A stretch of DNA of 64,000 nt from DASPKT01 sp035626475 (lineage in GTDB: Bacteria; Pseudomonadota; Alphaproteobacteria; Azospirillales; Azospirillaceae): NCBI GenBank assembly GCA_035626475.1, contig DASPNP010000063.1, positions 1 to 64,000 of the forward strand, in the 5' to 3' direction. The notes under the pieces are model-generated. The model was not told where the DNA came from. It saw nothing but the letters and a program-made list of their open reading frames with translations, and made no database searches. Shown here piece by piece: positions 33,514-42,768 of this stretch. The position numbers were made by a program, and so were the translations under genes. Each line of letters starts with the position of its first letter. Within the stretch, counting starts at the first letter, position 1.

Positions 33514-34090
33514 CGGCCTCCACCGCGACCGGATGCAGCGAGCGGCTGACCAGCCGCGCGCTCGCCTCCCGCAGGAACTGCAGCCGCCCGCCGGCCTCCA
33601 GCGGCTGGTAGGTCATGGCGAAGGCGATGGCGGCGACCCCGCCATCGGCCCCGGCGAAGGGCACGGCGAGGCGGCGCACCCGGTAGACGGCCCTTGTGTC
33701 GGCTCCATCGGCCGAGCCGATTTCGTCGTCGGCGAAGACCGGCTCGCGCTTGCTGACCACCAGGTCGAAGAAGGCGGCGCCCGCCTCGTAGGCGGCCGGC
33801 GCGTAGATCTCGTCGACGAAGCGGCCGGTCGGGTCGCTGCCGCCGAACATGACCGGTACGCTGCCGGTGAACAGCACCTTGAAGCGCCCCTCCGGAAAAC
33901 GCCCGTCCGGCAGGCGCGCGGTGATGACGGCGAGATGGCGCAGCAGCGCCGCCGGCACCTCGGCCGGTTCGATGGCGGAGAGCGGCGGCAGGTCGGCGCC
34001 GCGCCGCCGTGTCCAATAGTCCAGAAGGTCCAGCAGGGGACCGGCCGGAAGGGTTTCCCGGTCGACCGGTTCGGCCGTGCTCATGCTCAT
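33503..34090 (-). CDS. PAS_5 (PF07310) domain protein
   Basis: A 195-residue cytoplasmic protein of an alphaproteobacterial PAS-like family. Visible: LLDYWTRRRGADLPPLSAIEP near residue 22, then VLFTGSVPVMFGGSDPTGRFVDEIY near 68 (the FG-x-DxTGR core) and VVSKREPVFADDE. No output domain is present, so it is a stand-alone sensor or binding module. Ligand unknown. In several relatives such proteins are adjacent to motility or signalling genes; here the neighbours are metabolic. Convergent overlap of 11 bp with the acyl-CoA ligase gene. Confidence 0.85.
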   Translation of the reverse strand: MSMSTAEPVDRETLPAGPLLDLLDYWTRRRGADLPPLSAIEPAEVPAALLRHLAVITARLPDGRFPEGRFKVLFTGSVPVMFGGSDPTGRFVDEIYAPAAYEAGAAFFDLVVSKREPVFADDEIGSADGADTRAVYRVRRLAVPFAGADGGVAAIAFAMTYQPLEAGGRLQFLREASARLVSRSLHPVAVEAVTP

Positions 34091-34253
34091 GGCGGGGCCC
34101 ACGACGTCGTTTCCCAGAGGATAAGCACCCGGACGGCGACCCACCAGTGGCCCCCCTACCCCATCGGCGCGATCCCCGCTATGAAGGGAACGCAGGGCCG
34201 GACGCCGGCCCCGCCAACGATGCCAACGTCCGCAGGTAAGGAAACCCATTCCG

Positions 34254-34901
34254 ATGAAGCTTTACGGCGCCGCCCTCTCGCCCTTCGCCGCCCGCTGCCT
34301 GCTGGCGATCCGCTGGAAGGGGCTGGACATCCCGCTGGTGCCGCCGCCGGGCGGCGGGCTGAAGTCGCCGGAGTATTTGGCGATCAATCCCTACGGCAAG
34401 GTCCCGGCGCTGGACGCGGACGGCGGCATCGTCATCGAGTCCGAGGTCATCGTCGAGTTCCTGGAGGACCGCTTCCCCGAGACGCCGCTGCTGCCGGCCG
34501 ACCCGCTGGCCCGCGCCCACAGCCGCGCCATCAGCCGGGCGATCGACCTCTACGTCATGGCGCCCATGACCACGCTGTTCGGCCAGCTGAACCCGGCGAC
34601 CCGCGACCGGGCGCTGGTGGACGTGAAGCTGGCGGAGATGCGCCGCGGCCTGGACGGTCTGGAGATGCTGGTCCGGGCGCCCTATGCCGCCGGCGAGAGC
34701 CGCAGCCTGGCCGACTGCGCGCTGGTGCCGCTGGTCTTCTACATCGAGGGGCTGATGCCCGCCTTCGGCCAGACCGCCATGCTGGCCTCCTACCCCAAGG
34801 TCGCCGCCGTCGCCGCCAAGACGAAGGAGGACCCGATCGTGCAGCAGCTGATGCAGGAGATGGCCGCCAGCCTGGAGGCGTTCAGGCAGCGCCGCGGCTG
34901 A
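34254..34901 (+). CDS. Glutathione S-transferase family protein
   Basis: A 215-residue protein. The N-terminal domain starts MKLYGAALSPFAARCLLAIR and includes NPYGKVPALD and the glutathione-contacting VIESEVIVEFLED (Glu-Ser). The helical C-terminal domain has YAAGESRSLADCALVPLVFYI. The first-strand motif SPFAARC places a Ser (and a nearby Cys) at the usual catalytic position. Unrelated in detail to the GST at 29741. The flanking genes give no functional clue. RBS GTAAGGAAA lies about 8 nt upstream. Confidence 0.9.
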   Translation: MKLYGAALSPFAARCLLAIRWKGLDIPLVPPPGGGLKSPEYLAINPYGKVPALDADGGIVIESEVIVEFLEDRFPETPLLPADPLARAHSRAISRAIDLYVMAPMTTLFGQLNPATRDRALVDVKLAEMRRGLDGLEMLVRAPYAAGESRSLADCALVPLVFYIEGLMPAFGQTAMLASYPKVAAVAAKTKEDPIVQQLMQEMAASLEAFRQRRG

Positions 34902-34994
34902 CGCCGCGACAGGGCCGCCTTCCCCTTTTCCGCACCGGAACCGCCGTCCCTCCGTCCGGTTGAGGAGGACCCCCAATACCCCCAGGAGGATGGC

Positions 34995-35186
34995 ATGACC
35001 GGCAAGAAGGAAAAGGCGGAGGACCTCGTCGAGCGCGCGGTGGAGACGGCGGTCGACGGCGACACGGAGGCCGCCCGCGACCTGGTGGAGCAGGCCCGCC
35101 GCATCGATCCCGAGGCGGTGCAGGAGAAGGCCCGGGAGATCGAGGAGGACCGCCGTTCGTCGGAGGGTTTCTCCGAAGGCGCCTGA
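34995..35186 (+). CDS. Small, highly charged hypothetical protein (63 aa)
   Basis: A 63-residue acidic/basic helical protein (MTGKKEKAEDLVERAVETAV...). Glu, Asp, Lys and Arg make up nearly half of it. No hydrophobic core long enough for a membrane helix. SD CCAGGAGG 6 nt upstream strongly supports translation. It could be a stress-related or DNA/protein-interacting peptide; I recognise no family. It lies 97 bp before the histidine kinase gene. Confidence 0.65.
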   Translation: MTGKKEKAEDLVERAVETAVDGDTEAARDLVEQARRIDPEAVQEKAREIEEDRRSSEGFSEGA

Positions 35187-35283
35187 CCTTCGGGCGAGGG
35201 TGGGGAATCTCCCTTGCGCAGGCGGGGGCGTCCATGCCTAGCATCGGGGTGAGGATGCCAATCCCAGAGTCGCCGATCGGATT

Positions 35284-38031
35284 TTGACGCCACCTGCCGC
35301 ACCCCCCGTTCTCGAGACGCCTTCCGAGGTGGACGGCCTGCTCCTGCAGATGCTGGAGCGGACCGGCGACGGCATCGTGCTGCTGCGGGTCGATGCCGAC
35401 GGCGACGGCACGATCCTTCACGCCAGCAAGGCCATGCTGGAGCGCATGGGCTACCGGCGCGACGATCTGGTCGGCCGGCCGTCGACCCTGCTGCTGGGCC
35501 GCGACCCGCACCCGGCCTCGGTCGCGGCGGCCGAGGCGGTGCGGCAGGCGGCACTGAAGCGCCTGCCCTTCCGCGAGGAGTTCCTGGTCCATCCCGCCGC
35601 GGGAGCGCCCTATTGGGCCGAGGTGGAGGGCTATCCGCTGGGGCCGGACGGGCACGGCGGCTTCCATTACGGCCTGGTGTCGCGCGACGCCACCCTGCGG
35701 CGCGAGGCGGCCCGGCGGGAAAGCGACGCCGAGCTGATGGAGACCGCGCTCGACCTCGCCAATGACGGGCTGTGGGAGTGGGACGGCCTGACCAAGGAGA
35801 TCTGGCTGTCGCCGCGCTGGCTGGAGATGCTGGGCTATGCGCCCGGCGAGGTGCCGCCCACCCGCGAGACCTGGGTCGCCCACACCTGGCCCGAGGACCA
35901 TGCCGCCGCCGAGCGCTCGCTGCGCGACCTGATCCGCTCGGGGCGCGATAGCTTCGACCTGGTGCAGCGCCAGCGTCACCGGTCGGGCCGCGAGATCTTC
36001 GTCCATGTCCGCGGTCGGGCGCTGCGCAACGCCGACGGCCGCGTCCGCCGCGTCGTCGGGCTGAACACCGACATCACCGAACTGGTCCGGGCCGGCGAGG
36101 ATCTGCGCCGGGCGGAGAGCCGGCTGCAGGAGGCGATCGACGCCATCTCCGACGGCTTCCTGCTGCTGGACTCCGAGCACCGGCTGGTGACCTGCAACCG
36201 CCGCTTCAAGGAGCTGTACCCGGAGCTGGCGCCGCTGCTGGTCCCCGGCGTCACCATGGAGGAGATGACCCGCCAGGCGCTGGACCAGGGGCTGTTCGCC
36301 GTCCCGCCGGAGGAGCGGGATGCCTGGTACGCCGAGCGGATGCGCCGCTTCGAGACGCCGGGAGAGCCGCTGGAGCAGCAGCTGGCGAGCGGGCGCTGGG
36401 TCCGCATCTTCGAGTCCCGGACCAAGGACGGCGGCACCGTCAGCGTCCGCACCGACATCACCGCCGAGAAGCAGAACGAGCGCCGCCTGCGCGAGAGCGA
36501 ACTGCGCTTCCGGACCCTGTCGGAATCCTCTCCCGCCGGCATCTTCCAGCTCGACCTGCAGGGCCGCGCCCTCTACGTCAACGAAGCGCTGTGCCTGCTG
36601 GCGGGCGTGCCGCCGGAGAAGGCGCTGGGCGACGGCTGGCGGCGCAGCATCCACCCGGACGACCGCGCGCCCCTGGAACGGCTGTGGCGCCGCGCCTCGC
36701 AGGGCGGCGACTCCGTGCGCCTGACCCTGCGCTTCGGCCAGCGCTGGGTCTCGGTCCTGGTGGCGCCGCAGAAGAACACCGACGGCGTGCATGTCGGCTT
36801 CATCGGCACCGTCACCGACATCCACGAGCAGCGCATGGCGGAAGCCGCGCTGCGCTCCAGCGAGCGGCGCTACCGGCGCATCATCGAGACCGCCCAGGAG
36901 GGCATCTGGATGAACGATCCGGACGGCTACGCCCTCTATGTCAACCAGCGCATGGCGGAGATGCTGGGCTGCGCGCCCGCGGAGATGCTGGGCCGGCATC
37001 TGGCCGAGTTCATGGACCCCGACCAGGCCGAGCTGGTCCGCGGCAAGATGGAGAACCGCCGCCGCGGCCTGTCCGAACAGTACGACCTCCGCTTCCGCCG
37101 CAAGGACGGCAGCCAGGTCTGGACGCTGATCTCCACCACCCCGAACCACGACGGCGAAGGCAACTACGCGGGATCGCTGGCGATGGTGATCGACATCACC
37201 GACCGCCACCGCGCCGACGAGGCGCTGGCCCGCCACGTGGCCGAGCTGGAGGCGTCGCGCCGGCAGCTGCAGGAGAACGCGGTCCGGCTGGAGGAGCTGG
37301 CGGCCCGCTATGTCGAGGAGAAGGTGCGGGCGGAGGAGTCGAGCCTCGCCAAGTCGCGCTTCCTCTCCAGCATGAGCCACGAGTTGCGCACGCCGCTGAA
37401 CTCCATCCTGGGCTTCTCGGACATATTGCGCTCGCCCCAGACCGGCCCGGCGGACGAGCATCTGCGCGGCTTCGCCGACGACATCCACAATGCCGGCACC
37501 TACCTGCTGGAGCTGATCAACGACATCCTGGACATGTCGAAGATCGAGGCCGGCAAGTACGAGTTGCGCCTTGCGGCCACCGCGCCCCGCCGGCTGGTCG
37601 AGGACACGGTGCGGATGGTGCGCAAGAACGCCGCCGACCAGGGCATCGAGCTCACGACCGACGCCCAGCCCGACCTGCCGGAGCGCGTCCGGGCCGATGC
37701 GCGGGCGCTGCGCCAGGTGCTGCTGAACCTGCTGTCGAATGCCATCAAGTTCACGCCCCGGGGCGGCCGGGTGACGGTGCGGGCCCGCTCGGCGGCGGGC
37801 GTGCTGGAGATCGAGGTGGTGGACACCGGCATCGGCATCGCTGCCGAGGACCTGCCGCGCCTGGGCAAGCCCTTCGAGCAGCTGGACAGCGCCCTCTCCC
37901 GCCGCCACCAGGGCACCGGCCTTGGCCTGGCGCTGTCCAAGTCGCTGGTCGAGATGCATGGCGGCCAGCTGACCATCGAAAGCGAACCCGGCCGGGGCAC
38001 CACCGTCCGGGTGACGCTGCCGCTGGGGTGA
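35284..38031 (+). CDS. Soluble multi-PAS sensor histidine kinase
   Basis: A 915-residue kinase without membrane segments. Five PAS-like domains in a row: about residues 18-140, 150-280, 285-400, 405-520 and 525-645, several ending in the PAC motif (for example VVGLNTDITE, MVIDITDRH). A coiled coil (650-690) leads to HisKA with phospho-acceptor H699 in SMSHELRTPLNSILGF. The ATPase domain has N819 (LLNLLSNAIKF), DTGIGI at 847 and GTGLGLALSKSL near 879. There is no receiver domain and no response regulator gene adjacent. The TTG start is tentative; the next in-frame ATG is 66 bp downstream. Likely senses redox or small ligands. Confidence 0.88.
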   Translation: MTPPAAPPVLETPSEVDGLLLQMLERTGDGIVLLRVDADGDGTILHASKAMLERMGYRRDDLVGRPSTLLLGRDPHPASVAAAEAVRQAALKRLPFREEFLVHPAAGAPYWAEVEGYPLGPDGHGGFHYGLVSRDATLRREAARRESDAELMETALDLANDGLWEWDGLTKEIWLSPRWLEMLGYAPGEVPPTRETWVAHTWPEDHAAAERSLRDLIRSGRDSFDLVQRQRHRSGREIFVHVRGRALRNADGRVRRVVGLNTDITELVRAGEDLRRAESRLQEAIDAISDGFLLLDSEHRLVTCNRRFKELYPELAPLLVPGVTMEEMTRQALDQGLFAVPPEERDAWYAERMRRFETPGEPLEQQLASGRWVRIFESRTKDGGTVSVRTDITAEKQNERRLRESELRFRTLSESSPAGIFQLDLQGRALYVNEALCLLAGVPPEKALGDGWRRSIHPDDRAPLERLWRRASQGGDSVRLTLRFGQRWVSVLVAPQKNTDGVHVGFIGTVTDIHEQRMAEAALRSSERRYRRIIETAQEGIWMNDPDGYALYVNQRMAEMLGCAPAEMLGRHLAEFMDPDQAELVRGKMENRRRGLSEQYDLRFRRKDGSQVWTLISTTPNHDGEGNYAGSLAMVIDITDRHRADEALARHVAELEASRRQLQENAVRLEELAARYVEEKVRAEESSLAKSRFLSSMSHELRTPLNSILGFSDILRSPQTGPADEHLRGFADDIHNAGTYLLELINDILDMSKIEAGKYELRLAATAPRRLVEDTVRMVRKNAADQGIELTTDAQPDLPERVRADARALRQVLLNLLSNAIKFTPRGGRVTVRARSAAGVLEIEVVDTGIGIAAEDLPRLGKPFEQLDSALSRRHQGTGLGLALSKSLVEMHGGQLTIESEPGRGTTVRVTLPLG

Positions 38032-38040
38032 GGCTGGAAA

Positions 38041-38237
38041 TCCCTCGCCCCTTGCGGGAGAGGGATGGGCCCCGCCGCGCAGCGGTGGGAGGGTGAGGGG
38101 TCGGCAGCCGCAGGCTGACGTTCTCAACCGCTGCCCTAGGATCACCTGTTCAGAAGGCCCGGCTTCGCCGGTCCACCCCTCATCCTCCCCAAGCAGGCTT
38201 GGGGCCCCATCCTTCTCCCGCAAGGGGAGAAGGATAA
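38041..38237. repeat. Intergenic palindromic repeat, family A, copy 4 (inverted)
   Basis: Same orientation as the copy at 26117 and very similar: TCCCTCGCCCCTTGCGGGAG to GCAAGGGGAGAAGGATAAG, with GGTCGGCAGCCGCAGGCTGACG and CCCCAAGCAGGCTTGGGG inside. Located at the convergent junction between the histidine kinase and the SDR gene. Confidence 0.85.
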
Positions 38238-38252
38238 GAGAGCCCGCCTCCC

Positions 38253-39014
38253 TTATTTCGGCGCCATGCGCAGGGCGCCGTCCAGGCGGATGGTCTCGCC
38301 GTTCAGCATGATGTTGGTGCAGATGTGGTGCACGAGGTTCGCGTACTCCTCGGGCTTGCCGAGGCGCTGCGGGAAGGGCACGGCGACCGCCAGGCTCTTC
38401 TGCGCCTCCTCCGGCAGTCCGGCCATCATCGGGGTCATGAAGATGCCCGGCGCGATGGTGACGACGCGCACGCCGAAGCGTGCCAGCTCGCGCGCCGCCG
38501 GCAGGGTCAGCGCCGCGACGCCGCCCTTCGACGACGCGTAGGCCGCCTGCCCGATCTGCCCGTCGAAGGCGGCGACCGAGGCGGTGTTGACGATGACTCC
38601 GCGCTCGCCGTCCTCCAGCGCCTCCAGCTTGGACATCTCCTCGGACGCCAGGCGCAGGATGTTGAAGGTGCCGATCAGGTTGATCTCGATGACCCGGCGG
38701 TAGGCGTCGAGGCCCAGCGGCCCCTCCCGGCCCAGCACCTTGCCGGGCGTGGCGACGCCGGCGCAGTTCACGGCGATGCGGGCGGGGCCGTGGGCCGCGC
38801 GCGCCTCGGCGAAGGCGGCGACGGCGCTGTCGGCGCTGGCGACGTCGCAGCGCACCGCGATGCCGCCGATCTCCGCCGCCACGGCCTGCGCCGCCTCCAG
38901 GTTCACGTCGAACAGCGCCACCTTGGCGCCCTCGGCCGCCAGCCGCCGCGCCGTCGCCGCGCCCAGACCCGAACCGCCGCCGCTGACCACCGCGGCCATT
39001 CCCTTGACCTGCAT
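38253..39014 (-). CDS. Short-chain dehydrogenase, 3-hydroxyacyl-CoA dehydrogenase type 2-like
   Basis: A 253-residue NAD(P)-dependent oxidoreductase. Rossmann motif [15 protein letters not shown] at residues 11-25 with FDVN after strand 2 (Asp favours NAD). [10 protein letters not shown], then catalytic Ser in [10 protein letters not shown] and YASSKGG with Tyr and Lys near 155. Sequence resembles HSD17B10-like 3-hydroxyacyl-CoA dehydrogenases of fatty-acid and branched-chain amino-acid oxidation. Stand-alone, between repeat A4 and a divergent YkvA gene. Exact substrate uncertain. Confidence 0.9.
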   Translation of the reverse strand: MQVKGMAAVVSGGGSGLGAATARRLAAEGAKVALFDVNLEAAQAVAAEIGGIAVRCDVASADSAVAAFAEARAAHGPARIAVNCAGVATPGKVLGREGPLGLDAYRRVIEINLIGTFNILRLASEEMSKLEALEDGERGVIVNTASVAAFDGQIGQAAYASSKGGVAALTLPAARELARFGVRVVTIAPGIFMTPMMAGLPEEAQKSLAVAVPFPQRLGKPEEYANLVHHICTNIMLNGETIRLDGALRMAPK

Positions 39015-39130
39015 GATGCATTCCCCCCGGGATATGTTTCGTTGCCGGCCATATAGCAGAAGCGGCCGGGGCGCGCGTCCCCCTTCTGCGCGGGGCGGGG
39101 CTTCTTGCGGCGGGCGCCCCCTCCCCCAAT

Positions 39131-39568
39131 ATGCTGAGGATGGACAAGGATGACGCGGCCCGGGTCGACCCGCTGAAGTTCGCCCGCGACGAGAAGCTGG
39201 TCCTGGCGAAGTTCTGGACCAAGCTGCGCGACAATCTGCACCGCGTGCCCTTCGTGGAGGACGCGGTCGCCGCCTTCTACGCCGCCACCGACGCCGCCAC
39301 GCCGCTGAAGTCCAAGGCGGTGCTGCTGGGGGCGCTGGCCTACTTCATCATGCCCTTCGACGCCGTGCCGGACGTGCTGGCGCTGGTCGGCTTCAGCGAC
39401 GATCTGGCCGTGCTGGCGCTCGCCATCCGCACGGTGAAGGGCCACTTGCGGGCTGAGCATTACGAGAAAGCCCGCGCCTGGCTGGTCTCCCACCGCACCG
39501 GCCCCGCCCGCGCCGAGGACATCCACGCCGGTCCGATCATCGACCATGAGCCGCGCCCGTCCGCCTGA
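39131..39568 (+). CDS. YkvA family (DUF1232) protein
   Basis: A 145-residue protein. The DUF1232 core is AVLLGALAYFIMPFDAVPDVLALVGFSDDLAVLALAI at residues about 63-99 (seen in pieces: ALAYFIMPFDAVPD, GFSDDLAVL). The family is small and membrane-associated, with a hairpin-like hydrophobic pair; function unknown. The C-terminal tail is hydrophilic. An alternative ATG three codons in is possible. Confidence 0.87.
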   Translation: MLRMDKDDAARVDPLKFARDEKLVLAKFWTKLRDNLHRVPFVEDAVAAFYAATDAATPLKSKAVLLGALAYFIMPFDAVPDVLALVGFSDDLAVLALAIRTVKGHLRAEHYEKARAWLVSHRTGPARAEDIHAGPIIDHEPRPSA

Positions 39569-39592
39569 ACCGGGCCGGCAATAACCCTTCAG

Positions 39593-39621
39593 ACTTGAGG
39601 ACTACCCCTTTCTCGTATACA
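39593..39621 (+). promoter_or_regulatory. Possible promoter for the di-haem protein gene
   Basis: TATACA at 39616-39621 resembles a -10 box, with ACTTGA at 39593-39598 at 17 bp as a weak -35. An ACACCT-ATG-AGGTGT palindrome follows immediately (about 39620-39634) and could be an operator. Evidence is limited to these matches. Confidence 0.3.
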
Positions 39622-39684
39622 CCTATGAGGTGTGACCGAGCGTCATTGCGCGCCCGGTACGGGGGCATACGAGGGGGATCCGAC

Positions 39685-41481
39685 ATGCGCTTCACGCGCC
39701 TACTCATCGCGCTGCCGGCGATGCTGCTGCCGCTCGCCGCGGCGCAGGCCGACGGCTCCAAGACCCATGCGGTCAGCGCCACGCCGACGGTGCTGGACCA
39801 GAACTGGACGGCGGCCGACCGCGACGCCTTCTACTGGACCAGCCAGGGCTCGCGCATCATGCGCTGGGACTGGTTCAAGGCGCTGGAGCGCCCCGACAGC
39901 CAGGAGAAGTTCCTGGCCGACGATCTGGCGCGCTTCCACTATCTGCCGGACCACGCCTCGGCCAGCAACCCGGCCGGGCTGCCGGTGGGCTTCACGCTGG
40001 ACAAGGGCGCCACGAACACCTTCGTCGGCATGACCTGCGCCGCCTGCCACACCAACCAGATCGAGTACAAGGGCGCCTCCATCCGTATCGACGGCGCGCC
40101 CGCCAACTCCGACTTCCAGGGCTTCCTGGAGGAGCTGGTCGCCTCGCTCGAGAAGACCGCCTACGACCCCGACAAGTTCGACCGCTTCGCCCGCGAGGTG
40201 CTGGGGAAGAAGTACGGGCCGCAGCGCAAGGCGGCGCTGCAGCAGCAATTCCAGGCCTTCACCACCGAGTTCGCGACCTTCATGAAGGCGTCGCTGCCGG
40301 CCCGGCATTGGGGCCCGGCGCGCCTCGACGCCTTCGGCATGATCTTCAACCGGCTGACCGGCCTGGACCTGAACGTGCCGAAGAACGTGGTGCCGGCCAA
40401 CGCGCCGGTCAGCTACCCGTTCCTGTGGAACGCGCACCAGCAGGACGCGGTGCAGTGGAACCTGTCGGCGCCCGGCGGCGACAACATCAAGGCGCTGGCC
40501 CGCAACACCGGCGAGGTCATCGGCGTCTTCGCCAAGCTGAACATCTGCCGCGCCGGCAAGAACGCCCACGGCGAGCGCTGCAGCGACAAGCCGCTGAAGA
40601 ACCTGGCCTCCAGCCTGCTGCAGGACATCGCCTTCTATGACAGCTCGGCCAGCATCGCCGGGCTGCAGAAGCTCGAGGACAAGATCGCCAAGCTGACGCC
40701 GCCGGACTGGCCGACCAAGGTCTTCGGCCCGGTGAACGTCGCGCAGGCCGAGAAGGGCCGGGTGCTGTTCGAGGAGGCCTGCGCCGCCTGCCACAATATG
40801 AGCCAGGCCAACCTCAGCCAGAAGGTCTGGAAGGTCACGCCGGCGGTGAAGATCAACACCGATCCGGTGGCCTACCAGAACGCGCTGCGCACGGTGAAGA
40901 CGGGCATCCTCGAGGGCACCCGCACCATCACGCTGGGCCGCATGAAGGCGGAGGAACCGGCGGTGACCGTGCTCAGCAACGCCGTGATCGGCACCATGCT
41001 GGACGGGCTTATCTACCCGAAGGGCGGCCGCCCCGACCTGGGCGACCTGTTCAAGGGCGACGCCAAGGCGGCGGAGAAGGCGCTGGTCGCCAAGCTGGAG
41101 GGCAAGTCGAACGTGGTCGCGGACAAGGTCGGCAACGCCTTCGCCGCGGTCGACACCACCTCGGACGACCTGCCCGCCTACGAGGCGCGGCCGCTGATGG
41201 GCATCTGGGCGACGGCGCCCTACCTGCACAACGGTTCGGTGCGCAATCTGTGGGAGCTGCTGAAGCCCAGCGCGCGGCCCGCCACCTTCAAGGTCGCGCC
41301 GCACAGCTTCGACCCGAAGACCGTGGGCATCGCCACCGATCCGGCCCATGGCTGGGTGTTCGACACCAGCCTGCCGGGCAACAGCAACAAGGGCCACGAC
41401 ACCTACGACAAGCGGGCCGACGGCACGCCCATGACCGACGCCGACCTCTGGGCGATCGTGGAGTACATGAAGACGCTCTGA
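39685..41481 (+). CDS. Exported di-haem c-type cytochrome, RoxA/cytochrome c peroxidase-like
   Basis: A 598-residue periplasmic protein. Signal peptide MRFTRLLIALPAMLLPLAAA with cleavage after QA. Two covalent haem sites, CAACH at residues 118-122 and CAACH at 366-370, are almost 250 residues apart as in the RoxA/di-haem peroxidase group, and DAFYWTSQGSRIMRWDWFKA near 47 matches the conserved N-terminal region of that group. ATAPYLHNGSVRNLWELL near 512 is a typical peroxidase-type C-terminal motif. Activity could be peroxidase or oxygenase. It is monocistronic and ends at a strong terminator. Confidence 0.88.
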   Translation: MRFTRLLIALPAMLLPLAAAQADGSKTHAVSATPTVLDQNWTAADRDAFYWTSQGSRIMRWDWFKALERPDSQEKFLADDLARFHYLPDHASASNPAGLPVGFTLDKGATNTFVGMTCAACHTNQIEYKGASIRIDGAPANSDFQGFLEELVASLEKTAYDPDKFDRFAREVLGKKYGPQRKAALQQQFQAFTTEFATFMKASLPARHWGPARLDAFGMIFNRLTGLDLNVPKNVVPANAPVSYPFLWNAHQQDAVQWNLSAPGGDNIKALARNTGEVIGVFAKLNICRAGKNAHGERCSDKPLKNLASSLLQDIAFYDSSASIAGLQKLEDKIAKLTPPDWPTKVFGPVNVAQAEKGRVLFEEACAACHNMSQANLSQKVWKVTPAVKINTDPVAYQNALRTVKTGILEGTRTITLGRMKAEEPAVTVLSNAVIGTMLDGLIYPKGGRPDLGDLFKGDAKAAEKALVAKLEGKSNVVADKVGNAFAAVDTTSDDLPAYEARPLMGIWATAPYLHNGSVRNLWELLKPSARPATFKVAPHSFDPKTVGIATDPAHGWVFDTSLPGNSNKGHDTYDKRADGTPMTDADLWAIVEYMKTL

Positions 41482-41504
41482 TCCCGGGCGGCTCATGAGG
41501 AAGA

Positions 41505-41536
41505 GGCCCGTCCCCTCCCCGGGGGCGGGCCTTTTT
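41505..41536. terminator. Intrinsic terminator after the di-haem protein gene
   Basis: GGCCCGTCCCC pairs with GGGGGCGGGCC around a short TCC loop, followed by TTTTT at 41532-41536. The stem is about 10 bp, nearly all G-C. It sits in the 74-bp convergent gap before the DMT transporter gene. Confidence 0.85.
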
Positions 41537-41555
41537 CGTCAGCGCGGCGGCTCCC

Positions 41556-42560
41556 TCAGCGCAGCGGCGGGTCCTTTCGCGGCCGGCCCAGCACCGCCTC
41601 GCGCCGGGCGATGTAGAGGGTGCTGAGGATGATGATGGCCGCACCCGCGCCGGTCCAGACATCGGGCAGCTCGGCGAAGAAGGCGAAGCCCAGCCCGGCG
41701 GCCACGATCAGCCGCGCATAGTCGAAGGGCGCCACCAGGCTGGCATCGGCGCCCACCCGGTAGGCACGCACCACGGCGGCCTGCGAGGCGATGCCCAGCC
41801 CGCCCATGGCGCCCAGCAGCAGCCATTCCTGCGCCGTCGGCGCCTGCCAGACCAGCAGGGCCGGCGGGAACAGCGCCAGGGCGGCGACGAAGGAGAAGCT
41901 GAACAGCAGCGTCAGATCCTTCTCGTCCCGGGGCATGGCCTTGACCTGCACGGCCGACAGCGCCACGAACAGCGCGTTGGCGAGGGCAGCGAGCGCGGCC
42001 GTTTGCAGCGCCTCGTGCCCCGGCCGCAGCATCACCAGCACGCCCGCGAATCCCACCAGCGTCGCGGTCCAGCGCCGCCAGCGCACCCGCTCGCGCAGCA
42101 GCAGCACCGCCAGCACCACCATGAACAGCGGCTGGGCGAAGCTGATGGCGGTGGCGGTCGCCAGCGGCAAATGGGTGAAGGCGTAGAAGCCGAAGACCAG
42201 GGCCGCCATGCCGGTGGTGGCGCGGCCCAGATGGCGCAGCGGATAGTGCGGCATCGCCGTCGCCCAGCCGGCCCGGGCCAGGAAGGGCAGCAGCACCAGC
42301 AGCGCCACGGCGCCCCGGAAGAAGGCGAGCTGCAGGCTGTCCAGCCGTGTGCCCAGCTGCTTGACCAACGCGCCCATCAGCCCGAAACCGACCGCCGCCG
42401 CCAGCATCCAGAGGATGCCCCTGGCATTGGCGGACAACCCCCGCCAGCGGCGCGCGAGCCGTCCGCCCGCCGCAGGCCTGGAGACCGGCGCGGCGGGAAA
42501 GGTGCCGGCGGCCGCCTCCACGGGCGGCTCCGCCATTCTGGACTGGTCGTCGGGCGTCAT
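41556..42560 (-). CDS. DMT superfamily transporter (EamA family)
   Basis: A 334-residue inner-membrane protein. After a hydrophilic N-terminal segment of about 45 residues come ten membrane helices in two EamA repeats (first from GILWMLAAAVGFGLMGALVK near 48; second around LAALANALFVALSAVQVK near 190). GRATTGMAALVFGFYAF matches the family. Such proteins export metabolites or amino-acid derivatives. Stand-alone; the N-terminal extension is longer than usual but still begins with an ATG in good coding sequence. Confidence 0.9.
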   Translation of the reverse strand: MTPDDQSRMAEPPVEAAAGTFPAAPVSRPAAGGRLARRWRGLSANARGILWMLAAAVGFGLMGALVKQLGTRLDSLQLAFFRGAVALLVLLPFLARAGWATAMPHYPLRHLGRATTGMAALVFGFYAFTHLPLATATAISFAQPLFMVVLAVLLLRERVRWRRWTATLVGFAGVLVMLRPGHEALQTAALAALANALFVALSAVQVKAMPRDEKDLTLLFSFSFVAALALFPPALLVWQAPTAQEWLLLGAMGGLGIASQAAVVRAYRVGADASLVAPFDYARLIVAAGLGFAFFAELPDVWTGAGAAIIILSTLYIARREAVLGRPRKDPPLR

Positions 42561-42768
42561 GCCCAGAAGCTAGGCGCGCCGGACGCCCTGGGCCAGCCGC
42601 GACCCATGCCGCCAGGGCGGGGCCGCCCCGCGCCTACCCCCTTTCCGGACCGGCAGCGCCGTTCCCTTGGACGCCGGCTGCGGATATGATGTGGGAACTG
42701 GCCCCGGCCTACCGCGATATCTTGTGAGATGGCCCATTCCCCCCTCCTCTCCCGAACCGGAGTCCGGC

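Noticed and set aside
34882..39234. Very long open frame (about 1,450 codons) on the minus strand opposite the histidine kinase
   Set aside because: In GC-rich DNA stop codons are rare on the antisense of real genes. The translation is low-complexity (His/Gln/Arg/Ala-rich) with no domain, while the plus strand encodes a clear multi-PAS kinase; only the end that matches the SDR region on its own frame is real.
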